A stretch of DNA of 48,064 bases from an uncultured Gemmiger sp. (GCA_949295035.1 CASFJO010000023.1:1-48064), one strand, 5' to 3'; counted from the stretch's first letter, positions 1 through 13,805 are shown. Numbers and translations are program-made. Notes: a model not told the origin generated them from the letters alone.

Positions 1-109
1 CAAAGCCCGGGGTGGCCGGAACGGCCATTTATCCCGCTGCCGTACCGCTCGGGAGCGGCCCGGGGCGGCAACACCAACAAGCCCGCCACCCAAAACGGGG
101 CGCGCAGCC
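1..109 (+). repeat. Direct repeat copy A in the origin region
   Basis: Positions 1-109 match 224-332 with only a few substitutions (for example gctgccgtaccgctcggga against gccgccgtaccgcccggga). The left edge is cut by the window, so the unit may be longer. It carries GC-rich inverted segments such as GGGAGCGGCCCGGGG and codes for nothing recognisable. Confidence 0.85.
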
Positions 110-223
110 TTTCTTTAACGGGGGGCTACAGCTGCGAGATGAATCGGTCCTCAAAGAGGGCCGATGAATCCGCAGATGTCTCCTTACCCAGCGGACGGGC
201 GGAGAGGACGGCGGGGGCCCGGG

Positions 224-332
224 CAAAGCCCGGGGTGGCCGGAACGGCCATTTATCCCGCCGCCGTACCGCCCGGGAGCGGCCCGGGGCGGCAACACCAA
301 CAAGCCCGCCACCCAAAACGGAGCGCGCAGCC
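224..332 (+). repeat. Direct repeat copy B in the origin region
   Basis: Second copy of the ~109-bp repeat, offset 223 bp from copy A. It starts inside a small GC-rich hairpin (CCCGGGC aaa GCCCGGG, 218-234). A shorter related phrase, gccgaYgaatccgcag, also occurs near 161 and 433, so this stretch is locally repetitive. Confidence 0.85.
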
Positions 333-609
333 CATACAAGGCCCACCATCCCCCACCGATTTGCAGCCCCCATCCTTTTTTGAAAATCGTACAATACCAA
401 CCCCCCTGCGGATTTATCAGCCCCTTTTTCGGGCCGACGAATCCGCAGCCGTCCTGTCCGGGGGACGGAGATATCCCCGGCTTTTCCCCCGCCAGGCGGG
501 AAAACTCTCTATATAAATGGTAGCGGCTGTGCATCAAATGTGCAAAATTTTGCCGCAAAAACCCGCCCGGAAAGGCCCGGGAGAAACCGGGCGTAAACAG
601 AGAGGATAG

Positions 610-776
610 TTTTCCACATTTTCAACAGAGTTTTCAAGATTCAACATTCGCCTTTCCACACCCGGTGTGGACAAAGTTTGGCTTTCCACAGTTTGCACAA
701 TCTCTGCACAAAATCCGTGGAATATTCCACAGCCCGCAGATCCGCCCGACGGCTGGCTCTGCACGGGTTTTCCACG
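610..776. promoter_or_regulatory. Cluster of DnaA-box-like sites
   Basis: Near-consensus DnaA boxes (TTATCCACA, one or two mismatches) are TTTTCCACA at 610-618, CTTTCCACA at 652-660 and 682-690, TATTCCACA at 723-731, TTTTCCACG at 768-776, and reverse-strand TTGTCCACA (read as tgtggacaa, 666-674). A perfect 14-bp palindrome, GTGGAATATTCCAC (717-730), places two box halves face to face. Density and position upstream of dnaN fit an initiator-binding region. Confidence 0.7.
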
Positions 777-941
777 GTTTTCACGGCCCCTATTACTCCG
801 GCTACATACCAGTTTGGTTTTACCGCAAGGCAAGGCTCTGGTACAAATTTTCCCACCGACCGTTCCGCAAGGCCCGCCAGGGCCAACAGGAACGATCCAA
901 CGAACTTTCCGGCTACCAACAAAAGGACAGGTGAAAACGAC

Positions 942-2045
942 ATGAACATTCTCTGCGACAAAGCGCTGCTCAGCGCCGCCATCGACGGCGTGTCCCGGGC
1001 GGTGACCCTTCGCTCGTCCATCCCGCAGCTGGAGGGCATCCTGCTGCAGGCCGACGGCTTTCAGCTGACCCTCACCGGCTACGACATGGAGATGGCCATT
1101 ATCACCACCATCGAGGCCAATGTGCGGGAGGCCGGCGAGATCGTGCTGAACGCGAAACTGCTGGGCGACATGGTGCGCCGACTTCCCGGCGGCGAGATCG
1201 CCATCAGCACCGACACCGCCGGCAGCGCCACCGTCAAAGGCGGGGTGGCCGAATTTGACATCAACGCCATGAGCGCCGGCGACTATCCGCCGCTGCCCAA
1301 CCCCGGCGCGGATCACACCCTGACCATGCCCTGCAGCCAGCTGAAAGAGATCATCGACCGCACCATCTACGCGGTGAGCCAGGACGACAAGCGCCCCGCC
1401 CATACCGGCGAGCTGTTCATGATCCAGCCCCAGCAGCTGACGGTGGTGGCGCTGGACGGCTTTCGGCTGGCCATCGTGCAGCGGGATGTGCAGGCCCAAA
1501 AAGAGATCCGGATCGTGATCCCCGGCAAGACCCTGCTGGAGGTGAACAAGCTTCTGCCCGACGATCCCGAGGAACAGGTGCAGATCAGTGCCAACCGGCG
1601 GTTCGTGGTGTTCGCGGCCCGGGGTTACACCATCATGAGCCGGCTTTTGGAGGGCGAGTTCCTCAACTATGAGACGGTGATGCCCCACGGCTGCCGCACC
1701 CGGGTGGAGGTGGATACCCGCGCCTTCTGCGAGACCATTGAGCGGGCCAGCCTCATCATCACCGAGCGGCTGAAAAATCCGCTGCGCATCCAGATCGACG
1801 ACCATCTGACCGTTCGCTGCCAGACCGCCCTGGGCAAGGTGGTGGACGAGATGGAGGCAAACGTGGAGGGCGAGCCGGTGGAGATCGGCTTCAACAACCG
1901 CTACCTGCTGGACGCCATGCGCAACGCCCGGTGCGAGCGGGTGGTGCTGGAGATCAGCGGGCCGCTCAGCCCGGTCAAGATCCTGCCCGCCGAGGGCAGC
2001 GATTTCACCTATCTGGTGCTGCCGGTGCGGTTCAAGAATGACTGA
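942..2045 (+). CDS. dnaN: DNA polymerase III subunit beta (sliding clamp)
   Basis: Encodes a 367-residue protein, the usual length for the clamp that forms a dimeric ring around DNA and tethers the replicative polymerase. The protein starts [20 protein letters not shown], and typical clamp phrases follow, such as [20 protein letters not shown] and the C-terminal YLVLPVRF. The open frame extends upstream through the origin region, but ATG 942 has an AAAGGAC ribosome site and gives the family N-terminus. It heads the dnaN-rlbA-recF-remB cluster next to the origin; the next gene begins 16 bp downstream. Confidence 0.97.
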   Translation: MNILCDKALLSAAIDGVSRAVTLRSSIPQLEGILLQADGFQLTLTGYDMEMAIITTIEANVREAGEIVLNAKLLGDMVRRLPGGEIAISTDTAGSATVKGGVAEFDINAMSAGDYPPLPNPGADHTLTMPCSQLKEIIDRTIYAVSQDDKRPAHTGELFMIQPQQLTVVALDGFRLAIVQRDVQAQKEIRIVIPGKTLLEVNKLLPDDPEEQVQISANRRFVVFAARGYTIMSRLLEGEFLNYETVMPHGCRTRVEVDTRAFCETIERASLIITERLKNPLRIQIDDHLTVRCQTALGKVVDEMEANVEGEPVEIGFNNRYLLDAMRNARCERVVLEISGPLSPVKILPAEGSDFTYLVLPVRFKND

Positions 2046-2061
2046 AAGGCGGAGCACTGAC

Positions 2062-2277
2062 ATGGAGAGTATTCTCATCCACACGGAATTTATCAAACTG
2101 GACAGCCTGCTGAAATTTGCCGGGCTGGCCGAGACCGGCGGCGAGGCCAAGGCCCTGGTGCAGCAGGGGCTGGTGAAGGTGAACGGCGAGGTATGCACCC
2201 AGCGGGGCAAAAAGATCCGCCCCGGCGACACGGTGGAGACCGACGGCCGCGCCGTGCAGGTGCGGGACGGCCAATGA
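2062..2277 (+). CDS. rlbA: S4 domain protein YaaA/RlbA
   Basis: A 71-residue protein made of a single S4-type RNA-binding fold, seen in [21 protein letters not shown] and the [19 protein letters not shown] turn. It sits between dnaN and recF exactly as yaaA (rlbA) does in Bacillus, where it is linked to ribosome assembly. ATG 2062 is preferred over an in-frame ATG at 2038 that would overlap the dnaN stop, because a GGCGGAG ribosome site lies seven bases before 2062. Its stop overlaps the recF start (ATGA), which suggests translational coupling. Confidence 0.9.
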   Translation: MESILIHTEFIKLDSLLKFAGLAETGGEAKALVQQGLVKVNGEVCTQRGKKIRPGDTVETDGRAVQVRDGQ

Positions 2278-3362
2278 AGCTGACCGGCTTTTCCGCCGTG
2301 GGGTTCCGCAACCTGGAACCGCTGGAATTTGCCCCCGGCGCGGCGCTGACCGTGATCTGCGGGCGCAACGGCCAGGGCAAGACCAACCTGCTCGAGGCAA
2401 TATGGCTGCTGACCGGAGGCAAGAGTTTCCGGGGCGCCAGGGACGCCGAACTGGTGGGCCGGGGCAGAGAGTTCGCGGTGCTGGAGGGCAACGCCGACGA
2501 CGGCGAGCGGGACCAGCGCATCCAGCTGACCGTGGGTCTGCCCGGCACCAAACGCCCCGGCCGCACCGCCCGGGTGAACGGGGTGGAGATGGGCCGGGCC
2601 GGGGCGATCGCCGGCACCTTCACCGCGGTGGTGTTCGAGCCCGGGCACCTGAGCCTGGTCAAGGGCAGCCCCGGCGGGCGGCGCAACTTTCTGGACGCGG
2701 CGCTCTGCCAGCTGTACCCCGGGTATCTGGGGCTGATGCGCCGGTATCTGCGGGTGGTGACCCAAAAAAACGCTCTGCTCAAAGCCTGGAACCGCACCCC
2801 CGGCGCCGGCGAGATGCGTCAGATCTTTGACGAGCAGCTGATCCGGCTGGGGGAGGAGATCGAAAAACGGCGCGCCGATTACCTGGCCGCCCTGGCCGGG
2901 CCGGCCTGCCGGTGCTACGCCGAGATCAGCGGCGGCAGCGAGGCGCTGACCCTGGCCTACCAGCCCTCCACCCAGCCGGGGGAGAGCCTGGTCGCGGCGC
3001 TGGACCGGCTGCGGGTGGCCGAACTGCGGGCCGGCTGCTGCCTGGCCGGCCCCCACCGGGACGATTTTTCCGTGCTGCTGGACGGGCAGCCCGCCCGGGT
3101 GTTCGGCAGCCAGGGCCAGCAGCGCAGCGTGGTGCTGAGCCTCAAGCTGGCCGAAGCCGAACAGGCCCGCCAGGTGACCGGCCGCCATCCGGTGATGCTG
3201 CTGGACGACGTGCTCAGCGAACTGGACGCCGGCCGGCAGAACTACCTGCTGACCCGGATGGAGGGCAAGCAGACCTTTGTGACCGCCTGCGAGAGCGCGG
3301 CGTTTCTGCGCACCGACGGGGTCATCTACACCATGGAGGCCGGGCGGCTGGCCCGCGCCTGA
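2274..3362 (+). CDS. recF: DNA replication and repair protein RecF
   Basis: A 362-residue SMC-like ATPase that helps load RecA at single-strand gaps. The N-terminus [19 protein letters not shown] is typical, followed by Walker [10 protein letters not shown] (about residues 30-38), the signature-like [20 protein letters not shown], and Walker B/D-loop [22 protein letters not shown] 2274 overlaps the rlbA stop by four bases. The conserved order rlbA-recF-remB-gyrB supports the call. Confidence 0.96.
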   Translation: MKLTGFSAVGFRNLEPLEFAPGAALTVICGRNGQGKTNLLEAIWLLTGGKSFRGARDAELVGRGREFAVLEGNADDGERDQRIQLTVGLPGTKRPGRTARVNGVEMGRAGAIAGTFTAVVFEPGHLSLVKGSPGGRRNFLDAALCQLYPGYLGLMRRYLRVVTQKNALLKAWNRTPGAGEMRQIFDEQLIRLGEEIEKRRADYLAALAGPACRCYAEISGGSEALTLAYQPSTQPGESLVAALDRLRVAELRAGCCLAGPHRDDFSVLLDGQPARVFGSQGQQRSVVLSLKLAEAEQARQVTGRHPVMLLDDVLSELDAGRQNYLLTRMEGKQTFVTACESAAFLRTDGVIYTMEAGRLARA

Positions 3363-3381
3363 AGGAAAGGAGCGAGGCGCC

Positions 3382-3651
3382 GTGTATCTGCATCTGGGGC
3401 AGGACTTTATCCTGCACACCCGGGACATCATCGGCATCTTTGACATGGAGACCGCCACCCTCTCCCGCCACACCCGGGATTTTTTGCGCCGGGCCGAGAC
3501 CGAGGGCGCGGTGGTGAGTTTGAGCAACGACCTGCCCAAGAGTTTCGTGCTGGCCGACTGGCCGGACGAGGCGGTCTTTGTGAGCCCCATCTCCGCCGCC
3601 ACCCTGAAAAAGCGGTGCGGCGCGCTGCCCGGCGGCGACGGGGAGGAATGA
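3382..3651 (+). CDS. remB: DUF370 / RemA-like regulator (YaaB type)
   Basis: An 89-residue protein starting VYLHLGQDFILHTRDIIGIF (GTG read as Met), matching the small DUF370 family. Family members form DNA-binding rings (RemA) or act in biofilm matrix regulation (RemB/YaaB in Bacillus). The GTG start is supported by a strong AAGGAAAGGAG ribosome site just upstream. Position between recF and gyrB is that of yaaB/remB. Its exact role in this organism is unknown. Confidence 0.85.
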   Translation: MYLHLGQDFILHTRDIIGIFDMETATLSRHTRDFLRRAETEGAVVSLSNDLPKSFVLADWPDEAVFVSPISAATLKKRCGALPGGDGEE

Positions 3652-3684
3652 TTCCGGCGGCCGCGCGCTGCCCAAACTCTTTGA

Positions 3685-5751
<2,067 letters not shown>

Positions 5752-5763
5752 GGGAGGAACAAC

Positions 5764-8319
<2,556 letters not shown>

Positions 8320-8320
8320 T

Positions 8321-8482
8321 GGCCAATATGGGGATATAACCAAAGGGCTGCGGGCGCAACAAGGAAGCGCCCGCCCGGCTTGGCCGACCGCCCTGCCGGT
8401 CCAAGGCCCCACCGGGGCCTTGGCTGCTTCGCAGACTCGGCCCCCATACCCCCGAAATCGCGGACCGAAACAATTCGGTCCG
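8321..8482 (+). repeat. Structured intergenic element, copy 1
   Basis: Starts ggccaatatgggg directly after gyrA and contains three hairpins: GCGGGCGC/GCGCCCGC, AAGGCCCC acc GGGGCCTT and GGACCGAA/TTCGGTCC, with gcccccatacccc between the last two. An inverted copy at 23773-23934 keeps the single-stranded parts but has compensating changes in the stems. It is followed by the gyrA terminator. No coding capacity is evident. Confidence 0.7.
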
Positions 8483-8505
8483 CAGGGAAACAGACAGATA
8501 CAGCA

Positions 8506-8545
8506 GCGCCCCCCGCCGGGCTTTCCGGCGGCGGGGCGTTTTTTT
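8506..8545 (+). terminator. Terminator downstream of gyrA
   Basis: GC-rich hairpin GCCCCCCGCCGG..CCGGCGGCGGGGC followed by a run of seven T, a strong intrinsic terminator closing the gyrBA unit. Confidence 0.85.
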
Positions 8546-8631
8546 GGCAAAAATTTGGCAAATACCGAAAAAACCGCTTTCCAACCGGGTCTCCAAGGCA
8601 AAACCGGCAAAAATCTGCACGAGATTTTCGC

Positions 8632-8660
8632 TTTACTTTAGCCCCGGTTTTTGGTATCAT
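8632..8660 (+). promoter_or_regulatory. Promoter for nifJ
   Basis: TTTACT (8632-8637), 17-bp spacer, TATCAT (8655-8660). Initiation near 8667 would give a leader of about 250 nt before the nifJ start. Confidence 0.5.
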
Positions 8661-8710
8661 AAGGGCATAAGAGGCAGCGATCCGAACGCGCCGCCGGGGC
8701 CATGGGGGCG

Positions 8711-8835
8711 CCGGCGTTTGCGGCTTGAGGTTCGGCGCGTGCGGGTGCCACCGGAGGCCCGGTTTCTCCTTCGCGGGAGAGGGGTCTCCGGGCAGCCGCG
8801 CGCCCCGCACCTTGCGCCACCGAACGCCGGTTTTT
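8711..8835 (+). promoter_or_regulatory. Structured nifJ leader, possible attenuator
   Basis: Nested pairings are visible: CCGGCG 8711-8716 with CGCCGG 8825-8830, GTTCGG 8730-8735 with CCGAAC 8820-8825, GTGCGGG 8739-8745 with CCCGCAC 8804-8810, CCGGAG 8751-8756 with CTCCGG 8786-8791, and TCTCC 8765-8769 with GGAGA 8776-8780. Five T follow directly (8831-8835), giving a terminator-like end about 80 nt before nifJ. Whether it responds to a signal is unknown; no known riboswitch class was recognised. Confidence 0.45.
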
Positions 8836-8916
8836 CCAAAGACGCGCGCGGCGCGGGCCCGCTCCGGTCCCGGGGCGGGGGAGGGCGCTGTCAATCTGAA
8901 GTATGGAGGAAGAAAA

Positions 8917-11900
8917 ATGCCCAGAGCAAAACAGTCCATGGACGGCAATACCGCTGCGGCACACGTTGCATACGCGTTTACCGAAGTGGCTGCCATCTAC
9001 CCCATCACCCCGTCCAGCCCCATGGCGGACAGTGTGGATCAGTGGTCCGCGGTTGGCCAGAAGAACATCTTCGGCTCCGAGGTCAAGGTCATGGAGATGC
9101 AGTCCGAGGCGGGCGCCGCGGGCGCTGTGCACGGCAGCCTGGCTGCCGGCGCCATGACCACTACCTTCACTGCCAGCCAGGGCCTGCTGCTGATGATCCC
9201 CAACATGTACAAGATCGCCGGCGAACTGCTGCCCTGCGTGTTCCATGTGTCCGCCCGTACGGTGGCCAGCCACGCGCTGAACATCTTCGGCGACCACAGC
9301 GACGTCTACGCCTGCCGGCAGACCGGCTTTGCCATGCTGGCCGAGTCCAACCCCCAGGAGGTTATGGACCTGGCCGCGGTGGCCCACCTGGCTTCCATCG
9401 AGGGCCGCGTGCCGTTCATCAACTTCTTTGACGGTTTCCGCACCAGCCACGAGATCCAGAAGATCGAGAAGTGGGATTACGCCGATCTGGCCGATATGGT
9501 CAACTGGGACGCCGTGCAGGCGTTCCGCGATCATGCCCTGAACCCCGAGCATCCCGCCATGCGCGGCAGCCACGAGAACGGCGACATCTTCTTCCAGCAT
9601 CGCGAGGCCTGCAACAAGTACTACGACGCGCTGCCCGCCGTGGTGGAGAAGTACATGGCCAAGGTCAACGAGAAGCTGGGCACCAACTACGACCTGTTCA
9701 ACTACTACGGCGCGCCCGACGCCGAGCGGGTCATCATCGCCATGGGCTCCATCTGCGACGTGGCCGAGGAGGTCATCGACTACCTGACCGCCCAGGGCGA
9801 GAAGGTGGGCCTGGTCAAGGTGCGGCTGTACCGCCCCTTCCTGCCCGAAAAGCTGCTGGCCGCCATCCCCGCCACCGCCACCAAGATCGCCGTGCTGGAC
9901 CGCACCAAGGAGCCGGGCGCTCTGGGCGAGCCCCTGTATCTGGACGTGGTGGCCGCTCTGCGTGAGGCCGGCAACAACGCCACCGTCATTGGCGGCCGTT
10001 ACGGTCTGGGCAGCAAGGACACCCCGCCGGCCAGCGTGTTCGCCGTGTACGAGGAGCTGACCAAGGCCGAGCCCAAGGCCCGCTTCACCATCGGCATCGT
10101 GGACGATGTGACCGGCCTGTCCCTGGAGGAGAAGCCCGCCCCCAACACCGCTGCCGAGGGCACCGTGGAATGCAAGTTCTGGGGTCTGGGCGGCGACGGC
10201 ACCGTGGGCGCCAACAAGAACAGCACCAAGATCATCGGCGACCATACCAACAAGTATATTCAGGCATACTTCCAGTATGACTCCAAAAAGACCGGCGGCG
10301 TGACCATCAGCCACCTGCGCTTTGGCGACAAGCCCATCCGCGCCCCCTACTACATCAACAAGGCGGATTTTGTGGCCTGCCACAATCCCAGCTACGTGAT
10401 CAAGGGCTTCAAGATGGTCAACGACGTCAAGCCCGGCGGTATCTTCATGATCAACTGCCAGTGGACCGACGAGGAACTGGATCACCACATGCCCGCTGAG
10501 GCCAAGCGGTACATCGCGGCCAACAACATCCAGCTCTACACCATCAACGCCATCGACAAGGCCATCGAGATCGGCATGGGCAAGCGCACCAACACCATCC
10601 TGCAGTCGGCCTTCTTCAAGCTGGCCAACATCATGCCCGCCGAGGACGCCATCACCTACATGAAGCAGGCCGCCAAGAAGAGCTACGGCAAGAAGGGCGA
10701 CGCGGTCGTGGAGATGAACTACAAGGCCATCGACTGCGGCGCCGAGGCGCTGCACAAGGTGGAGATCCCCGCCTCCTGGGCCACCGCCGAGGACGCCCCC
10801 GCCAACAAGGCCATGACCGGCTATGCCCCCACCCTGGAGATGGTGGAGAAGATCCTGGAGCCGGTGGACCGCATGGACGGCGACAGCCTGCCGGTCAGCG
10901 CCTTCACCAAGTATGTGGACGGCCAGTTCGAGCAGGGCGCTTCCGCCTATGAGAAGCGCGGCGTTGCCGTGACCGTGCCCGAGTGGGATCCCAGCAAGTG
11001 CATCCAGTGCAACCAGTGCTCCTATGTATGCCCCCACGCCACCATCCGTCCCTTCGCTTTGACCGCCGAGGAAGTGGCCGCCGCGCCCGCCGCGTTCAAG
11101 AGCAAGAAGATGAACGGCAAGGGCTGCGAGGACTACCAGTTCGCCGTGACCGTTTCCCCGCTGGACTGCATGGGCTGCGGCGTCTGCGTGAACGTCTGCC
11201 CGGCCCCCGGCAAGGCCCTGACCATGGTGCCGCAGGAGAGCCAGGCCGCCCAGCAGGAGGTCTTTGACTACTGCGTCGAGAACATCCGCAAGAAGCCCGG
11301 CATGATGGCCGAGACCACCGTCAAGGGCAGCCAGTTCAACCAGCCGCTGCTGGAGTTCTCCGGCAGCTGCGCCGGCTGCGCCGAGACCAGCTACGCCCGC
11401 CTGATCACCCAGCTGTTCGGCGAGCGGATGTTCATCTCCAACGCCACCGGCTGCTCCTCCATCTGGGGCGGTCCCGCCGCGACCTCTCCCTACACCCGCA
11501 ACAAGGTGTCCGGCCATGGTCCCGCCTGGGCCAACAGCCTGTTTGAGGACAACGCCGAGCATGGTCTGGGCATGTACCTGGGCCAGAAGTATATCCGCGA
11601 CGGCCTGATCGAGAAGGTCAAGGAACTGGCGGAAAAGACCGAGATCGCCGAAAAGAAGGCCGCCTGCGAGCAGTACCTGGCCACCCTGAACGACGGCAAG
11701 GCCAACGCGGAGGCCACCAAGGCCCTGATCGCCGCGCTGGAAGCCGATCCCGACTGCCGGTACAGCAAGGAGATCCTCTCCAAGAAGCAGTACCTGAGCA
11801 AGAAGAGCGTCTGGATCTTCGGCGGCGACGGCTGGGCCTACGACATCGGCTTTGGCGGTCTGGACCATGTGCTGGCTTCCGGTGAGGACGTCAACGTGAT

Positions 11901-12456
11901 GGTCTTTGACACCGAGGTGTACTCCAACACCGGCGGACAGGCCTCCAAGGCCAGCCAGATCGGCCAGGTGGCGCAGTTTGCCGCCGCCGGCAAGGCCATC
12001 GGCAAGAAGAGCCTGAGCGAGATCGCCATGACCTACGGCTACGTCTATGTGGCCCAGATCGCCATGGGCGCCGACATGAACCAGACCATCAAGGCCATCG
12101 CCGAGGCCGAGGCTTATCCCGGCCCGTCCCTGATCATCGGCTACGCCCCCTGCGAGATGCACGGCGTCAAGGGCGGCATGACCAACTGCCAGGCCGAGAT
12201 GAAGAAGGCCGTGGCCGCCGGGTACTGGAACATGTTCCGGTTCAACCCCGCGCTCAAGGCCGAGGGCAAGAATCCGTTCACCCTGGACTCCAAGCCCGCC
12301 ACCGCGGATTACAAGGAGTTCATCGCGGGTGAGACCCGTTACAGCCGCCTGAAGCTGGCCTTCCCCGAGCGTGCCGAAAAGCTGTTCGAGCTGGCCGACG
12401 AAAAGAGCAAGGAGCGCTACGAGCACCTGCTCAAGCTGGTCGATCTGTACAAGTAA
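8917..12456 (+). CDS. nifJ: Pyruvate:ferredoxin (flavodoxin) oxidoreductase
   Basis: A 1179-residue single-chain enzyme that converts pyruvate and CoA to acetyl-CoA and CO2 while reducing ferredoxin or flavodoxin, the central step of fermentative anaerobes. The N-terminus has the TPP-pyrimidine domain motif YPITPSSPMAD. Two [4Fe-4S] motifs, CIQCNQCSYVC (about residue 695) and CMGCGVCVNVC (about 751), form the ferredoxin-like domain; a further cysteine pair lies in SCAGCAETSYARL. The TPP-pyrophosphate domain shows GDGWAYDIGFGGLDH and TEVYSNTGGQASK. ATG 8917 follows GGAGGAAG. The gene is monocistronic, between its own promoter and terminator. Confidence 0.97.
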   Translation: MPRAKQSMDGNTAAAHVAYAFTEVAAIYPITPSSPMADSVDQWSAVGQKNIFGSEVKVMEMQSEAGAAGAVHGSLAAGAMTTTFTASQGLLLMIPNMYKIAGELLPCVFHVSARTVASHALNIFGDHSDVYACRQTGFAMLAESNPQEVMDLAAVAHLASIEGRVPFINFFDGFRTSHEIQKIEKWDYADLADMVNWDAVQAFRDHALNPEHPAMRGSHENGDIFFQHREACNKYYDALPAVVEKYMAKVNEKLGTNYDLFNYYGAPDAERVIIAMGSICDVAEEVIDYLTAQGEKVGLVKVRLYRPFLPEKLLAAIPATATKIAVLDRTKEPGALGEPLYLDVVAALREAGNNATVIGGRYGLGSKDTPPASVFAVYEELTKAEPKARFTIGIVDDVTGLSLEEKPAPNTAAEGTVECKFWGLGGDGTVGANKNSTKIIGDHTNKYIQAYFQYDSKKTGGVTISHLRFGDKPIRAPYYINKADFVACHNPSYVIKGFKMVNDVKPGGIFMINCQWTDEELDHHMPAEAKRYIAANNIQLYTINAIDKAIEIGMGKRTNTILQSAFFKLANIMPAEDAITYMKQAAKKSYGKKGDAVVEMNYKAIDCGAEALHKVEIPASWATAEDAPANKAMTGYAPTLEMVEKILEPVDRMDGDSLPVSAFTKYVDGQFEQGASAYEKRGVAVTVPEWDPSKCIQCNQCSYVCPHATIRPFALTAEEVAAAPAAFKSKKMNGKGCEDYQFAVTVSPLDCMGCGVCVNVCPAPGKALTMVPQESQAAQQEVFDYCVENIRKKPGMMAETTVKGSQFNQPLLEFSGSCAGCAETSYARLITQLFGERMFISNATGCSSIWGGPAATSPYTRNKVSGHGPAWANSLFEDNAEHGLGMYLGQKYIRDGLIEKVKELAEKTEIAEKKAACEQYLATLNDGKANAEATKALIAALEADPDCRYSKEILSKKQYLSKKSVWIFGGDGWAYDIGFGGLDHVLASGEDVNVMVFDTEVYSNTGGQASKASQIGQVAQFAAAGKAIGKKSLSEIAMTYGYVYVAQIAMGADMNQTIKAIAEAEAYPGPSLIIGYAPCEMHGVKGGMTNCQAEMKKAVAAGYWNMFRFNPALKAEGKNPFTLDSKPATADYKEFIAGETRYSRLKLAFPERAEKLFELADEKSKERYEHLLKLVDLYK

Positions 12457-12485
12457 GACCCGCTGCCTGACGGCATATTGACCCA

Positions 12486-12521
12486 AACACCCCCGGAGGG
12501 TTTCCTCCAGGGGTGTTTTTT
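12486..12521 (+). terminator. Terminator downstream of nifJ
   Basis: AACACCCC-GGAGG hairpin with CCTCC-GGGGTGTT, then a T-run; a clean intrinsic terminator. Confidence 0.9.
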
Positions 12522-12548
12522 GTCTATGTTCGGAATTTGTGGTATACT
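12520..12548 (+). promoter_or_regulatory. Promoter for the PIG-V-like gene
   Basis: TTGTCT (12520-12525), 17-bp spacer, TATACT (12543-12548), 24 bp before the start codon. The -35 uses the last bases of the nifJ terminator T-run. Confidence 0.6.
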
Positions 12549-12572
12549 GGCAGGGTGAAAGGGGAAAAGAGG

Positions 12573-13805
12573 ATGCAGTTTGGGTTTTTGACGCTGGCAG
12601 CGGTTTGCGCTGTGGTTTTTGTTGTTCTTACCTTGCGGGCTCTGTGGGCTTTGCGGCGGCAGGAAACACCGGGGCCGGCGCCTGCCCGGGAGACACAGCT
12701 GCGGGCGATGGCGGCAGCCTTGGCCTTCGGTGTGGCGGTGGAACTGGTTTTTGTAGTGATAGCCCTCATGCAAAGCCCGGGCGTGGGATGGGGAGAGGCC
12801 GTTCAGCGTTTTTTTGAACGCTATCCGATCGACGCAAACCACTATATACGGATCGCCCGTTACGGGTATAGCGCTGACAATGCTGCATTTTCCAATCAGG
12901 AATTGATGATCGTCTTTTTCCCCCTCTATCCGCTCCTGCTGCGTATGATCAATCCATTTGGATCGTTTCCCTGGTACCTGTGCGGGATGCTGTTGCAGTT
13001 GGTGCTGTTTCCGGTGGGGGCGGGATTGTATTATCGGCTGGCCTATCGTCTGTTGGGACCTGAGAGGGCCGGATGGGCACTGGCTTTTTTGATGGCGCTG
13101 CCCGGAAGTTTTTTCTTTTTAGTGCCCATGAGTGACAGTTTGCTTCTGCTGTTGGGGTCTGCTTTCTTTCTGCTTCTTCTGGAAGGGCGGGCGCTGACGG
13201 CAGGAATCTGTGGTTTTCTGGCGGCGTTTTGCCGTTCACCGGGCGCTCTGCTGACAGGGGCTGCCGGGGCTTTGTATCTGTCTGTTCTGCTTTGCCGGAA
13301 GGATCGGTTCCATCTTCGCTGGCTGCTGCCGGTATTGGGCCCAATCGGCGGGCTGGGGGCGTATCTGGCGCTCAATCTGGCTGTATACGGCGACCCGTTC
13401 AGGTTTTCTTTTTATCAGGCCAGTCATTGGGGCCAGCGGCTGGGGTTATTCTGGAACACCATTCTGTATCACGGGCAGAATTTTATGATCTGGATGAACG
13501 ATAATCCTCAACTGGCTTTCTGGCTATGCCTGTGGGCGGTGGGCACACTGGTGGTCGGGCTTGTGGCCTTGATACCAGGCCGGAGGTTGCCTGCCTGCAT
13601 GCAGTTGTATGGGCTGGCCTATTATGCTTTTACCAACGGGGTGACCTGGCTGCTCAGCGCCCCGCGTTACGCGCTGAACAATCCGGCGATCTCTATGGGC
13701 TTTGCCTGTCTGCCCCGCGGTGTGCGGTATGTGGTTTGGGCTCTGCTCGCGATCGCCTGGACGGCCTTTTTCGTGGCATTCTTGCAGGGCTTGCCCATCT
13801 TTTGA
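12573..13805 (+). CDS. PIG-V-like integral membrane mannosyltransferase family protein
   Basis: A 410-residue polytopic membrane protein with about ten hydrophobic segments. An early loop carries DANHYIRIARYGYSADN, like the D-x-x-HY-x-x-IA-x-x-GY motif of PIG-V-type (GT76-like) lipid-linked sugar transferases, followed by FFPLYPLLLR and a PGSFFFLVPMSDSLLLLL segment. Family members use polyprenyl-phosphate sugars on the outer membrane face; the donor and acceptor here cannot be read from sequence. Start ATG 12573 has a purine-rich GGGGAAAAGAGG site. Codon use is less GC-biased than the neighbours. Confidence 0.7.
   Translation: MQFGFLTLAAVCAVVFVVLTLRALWALRRQETPGPAPARETQLRAMAAALAFGVAVELVFVVIALMQSPGVGWGEAVQRFFERYPIDANHYIRIARYGYSADNAAFSNQELMIVFFPLYPLLLRMINPFGSFPWYLCGMLLQLVLFPVGAGLYYRLAYRLLGPERAGWALAFLMALPGSFFFLVPMSDSLLLLLGSAFFLLLLEGRALTAGICGFLAAFCRSPGALLTGAAGALYLSVLLCRKDRFHLRWLLPVLGPIGGLGAYLALNLAVYGDPFRFSFYQASHWGQRLGLFWNTILYHGQNFMIWMNDNPQLAFWLCLWAVGTLVVGLVALIPGRRLPACMQLYGLAYYAFTNGVTWLLSAPRYALNNPAISMGFACLPRGVRYVVWALLAIAWTAFFVAFLQGLPIF

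Larger units (their letters stand above)
1..941. other. Origin-proximal intergenic region upstream of dnaN (probable oriC)
   Basis: No convincing gene is present; the open frames here are short, proline/arginine/glycine-rich and overlap each other on both strands. Two ~109-bp direct repeats occupy the left part, a small AT-rich stretch (atataaatgg, near 509-520) lies in the middle, and a cluster of DnaA-box-like TTTCCACA sequences fills 610-776. Because dnaN follows directly and dnaA normally precedes it, this is most likely the dnaA-dnaN intergenic part of the replication origin. dnaA itself is outside the window, so the assignment is an inference from position and box content. Confidence 0.7.

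Noticed and set aside
534-3602. Minus-strand open frame of 1022 codons opposite dnaN-recF
   Set aside because: It is the antisense shadow of four well-supported plus-strand genes; high GC leaves the complementary frame free of stops, and the product is His/Gly/Ala/Leu-rich with no domain.
8638-12486. Minus-strand open frame of 1282 codons opposite nifJ
   Set aside because: Antisense shadow of PFOR; repetitive HVG/LGG composition and no start context.
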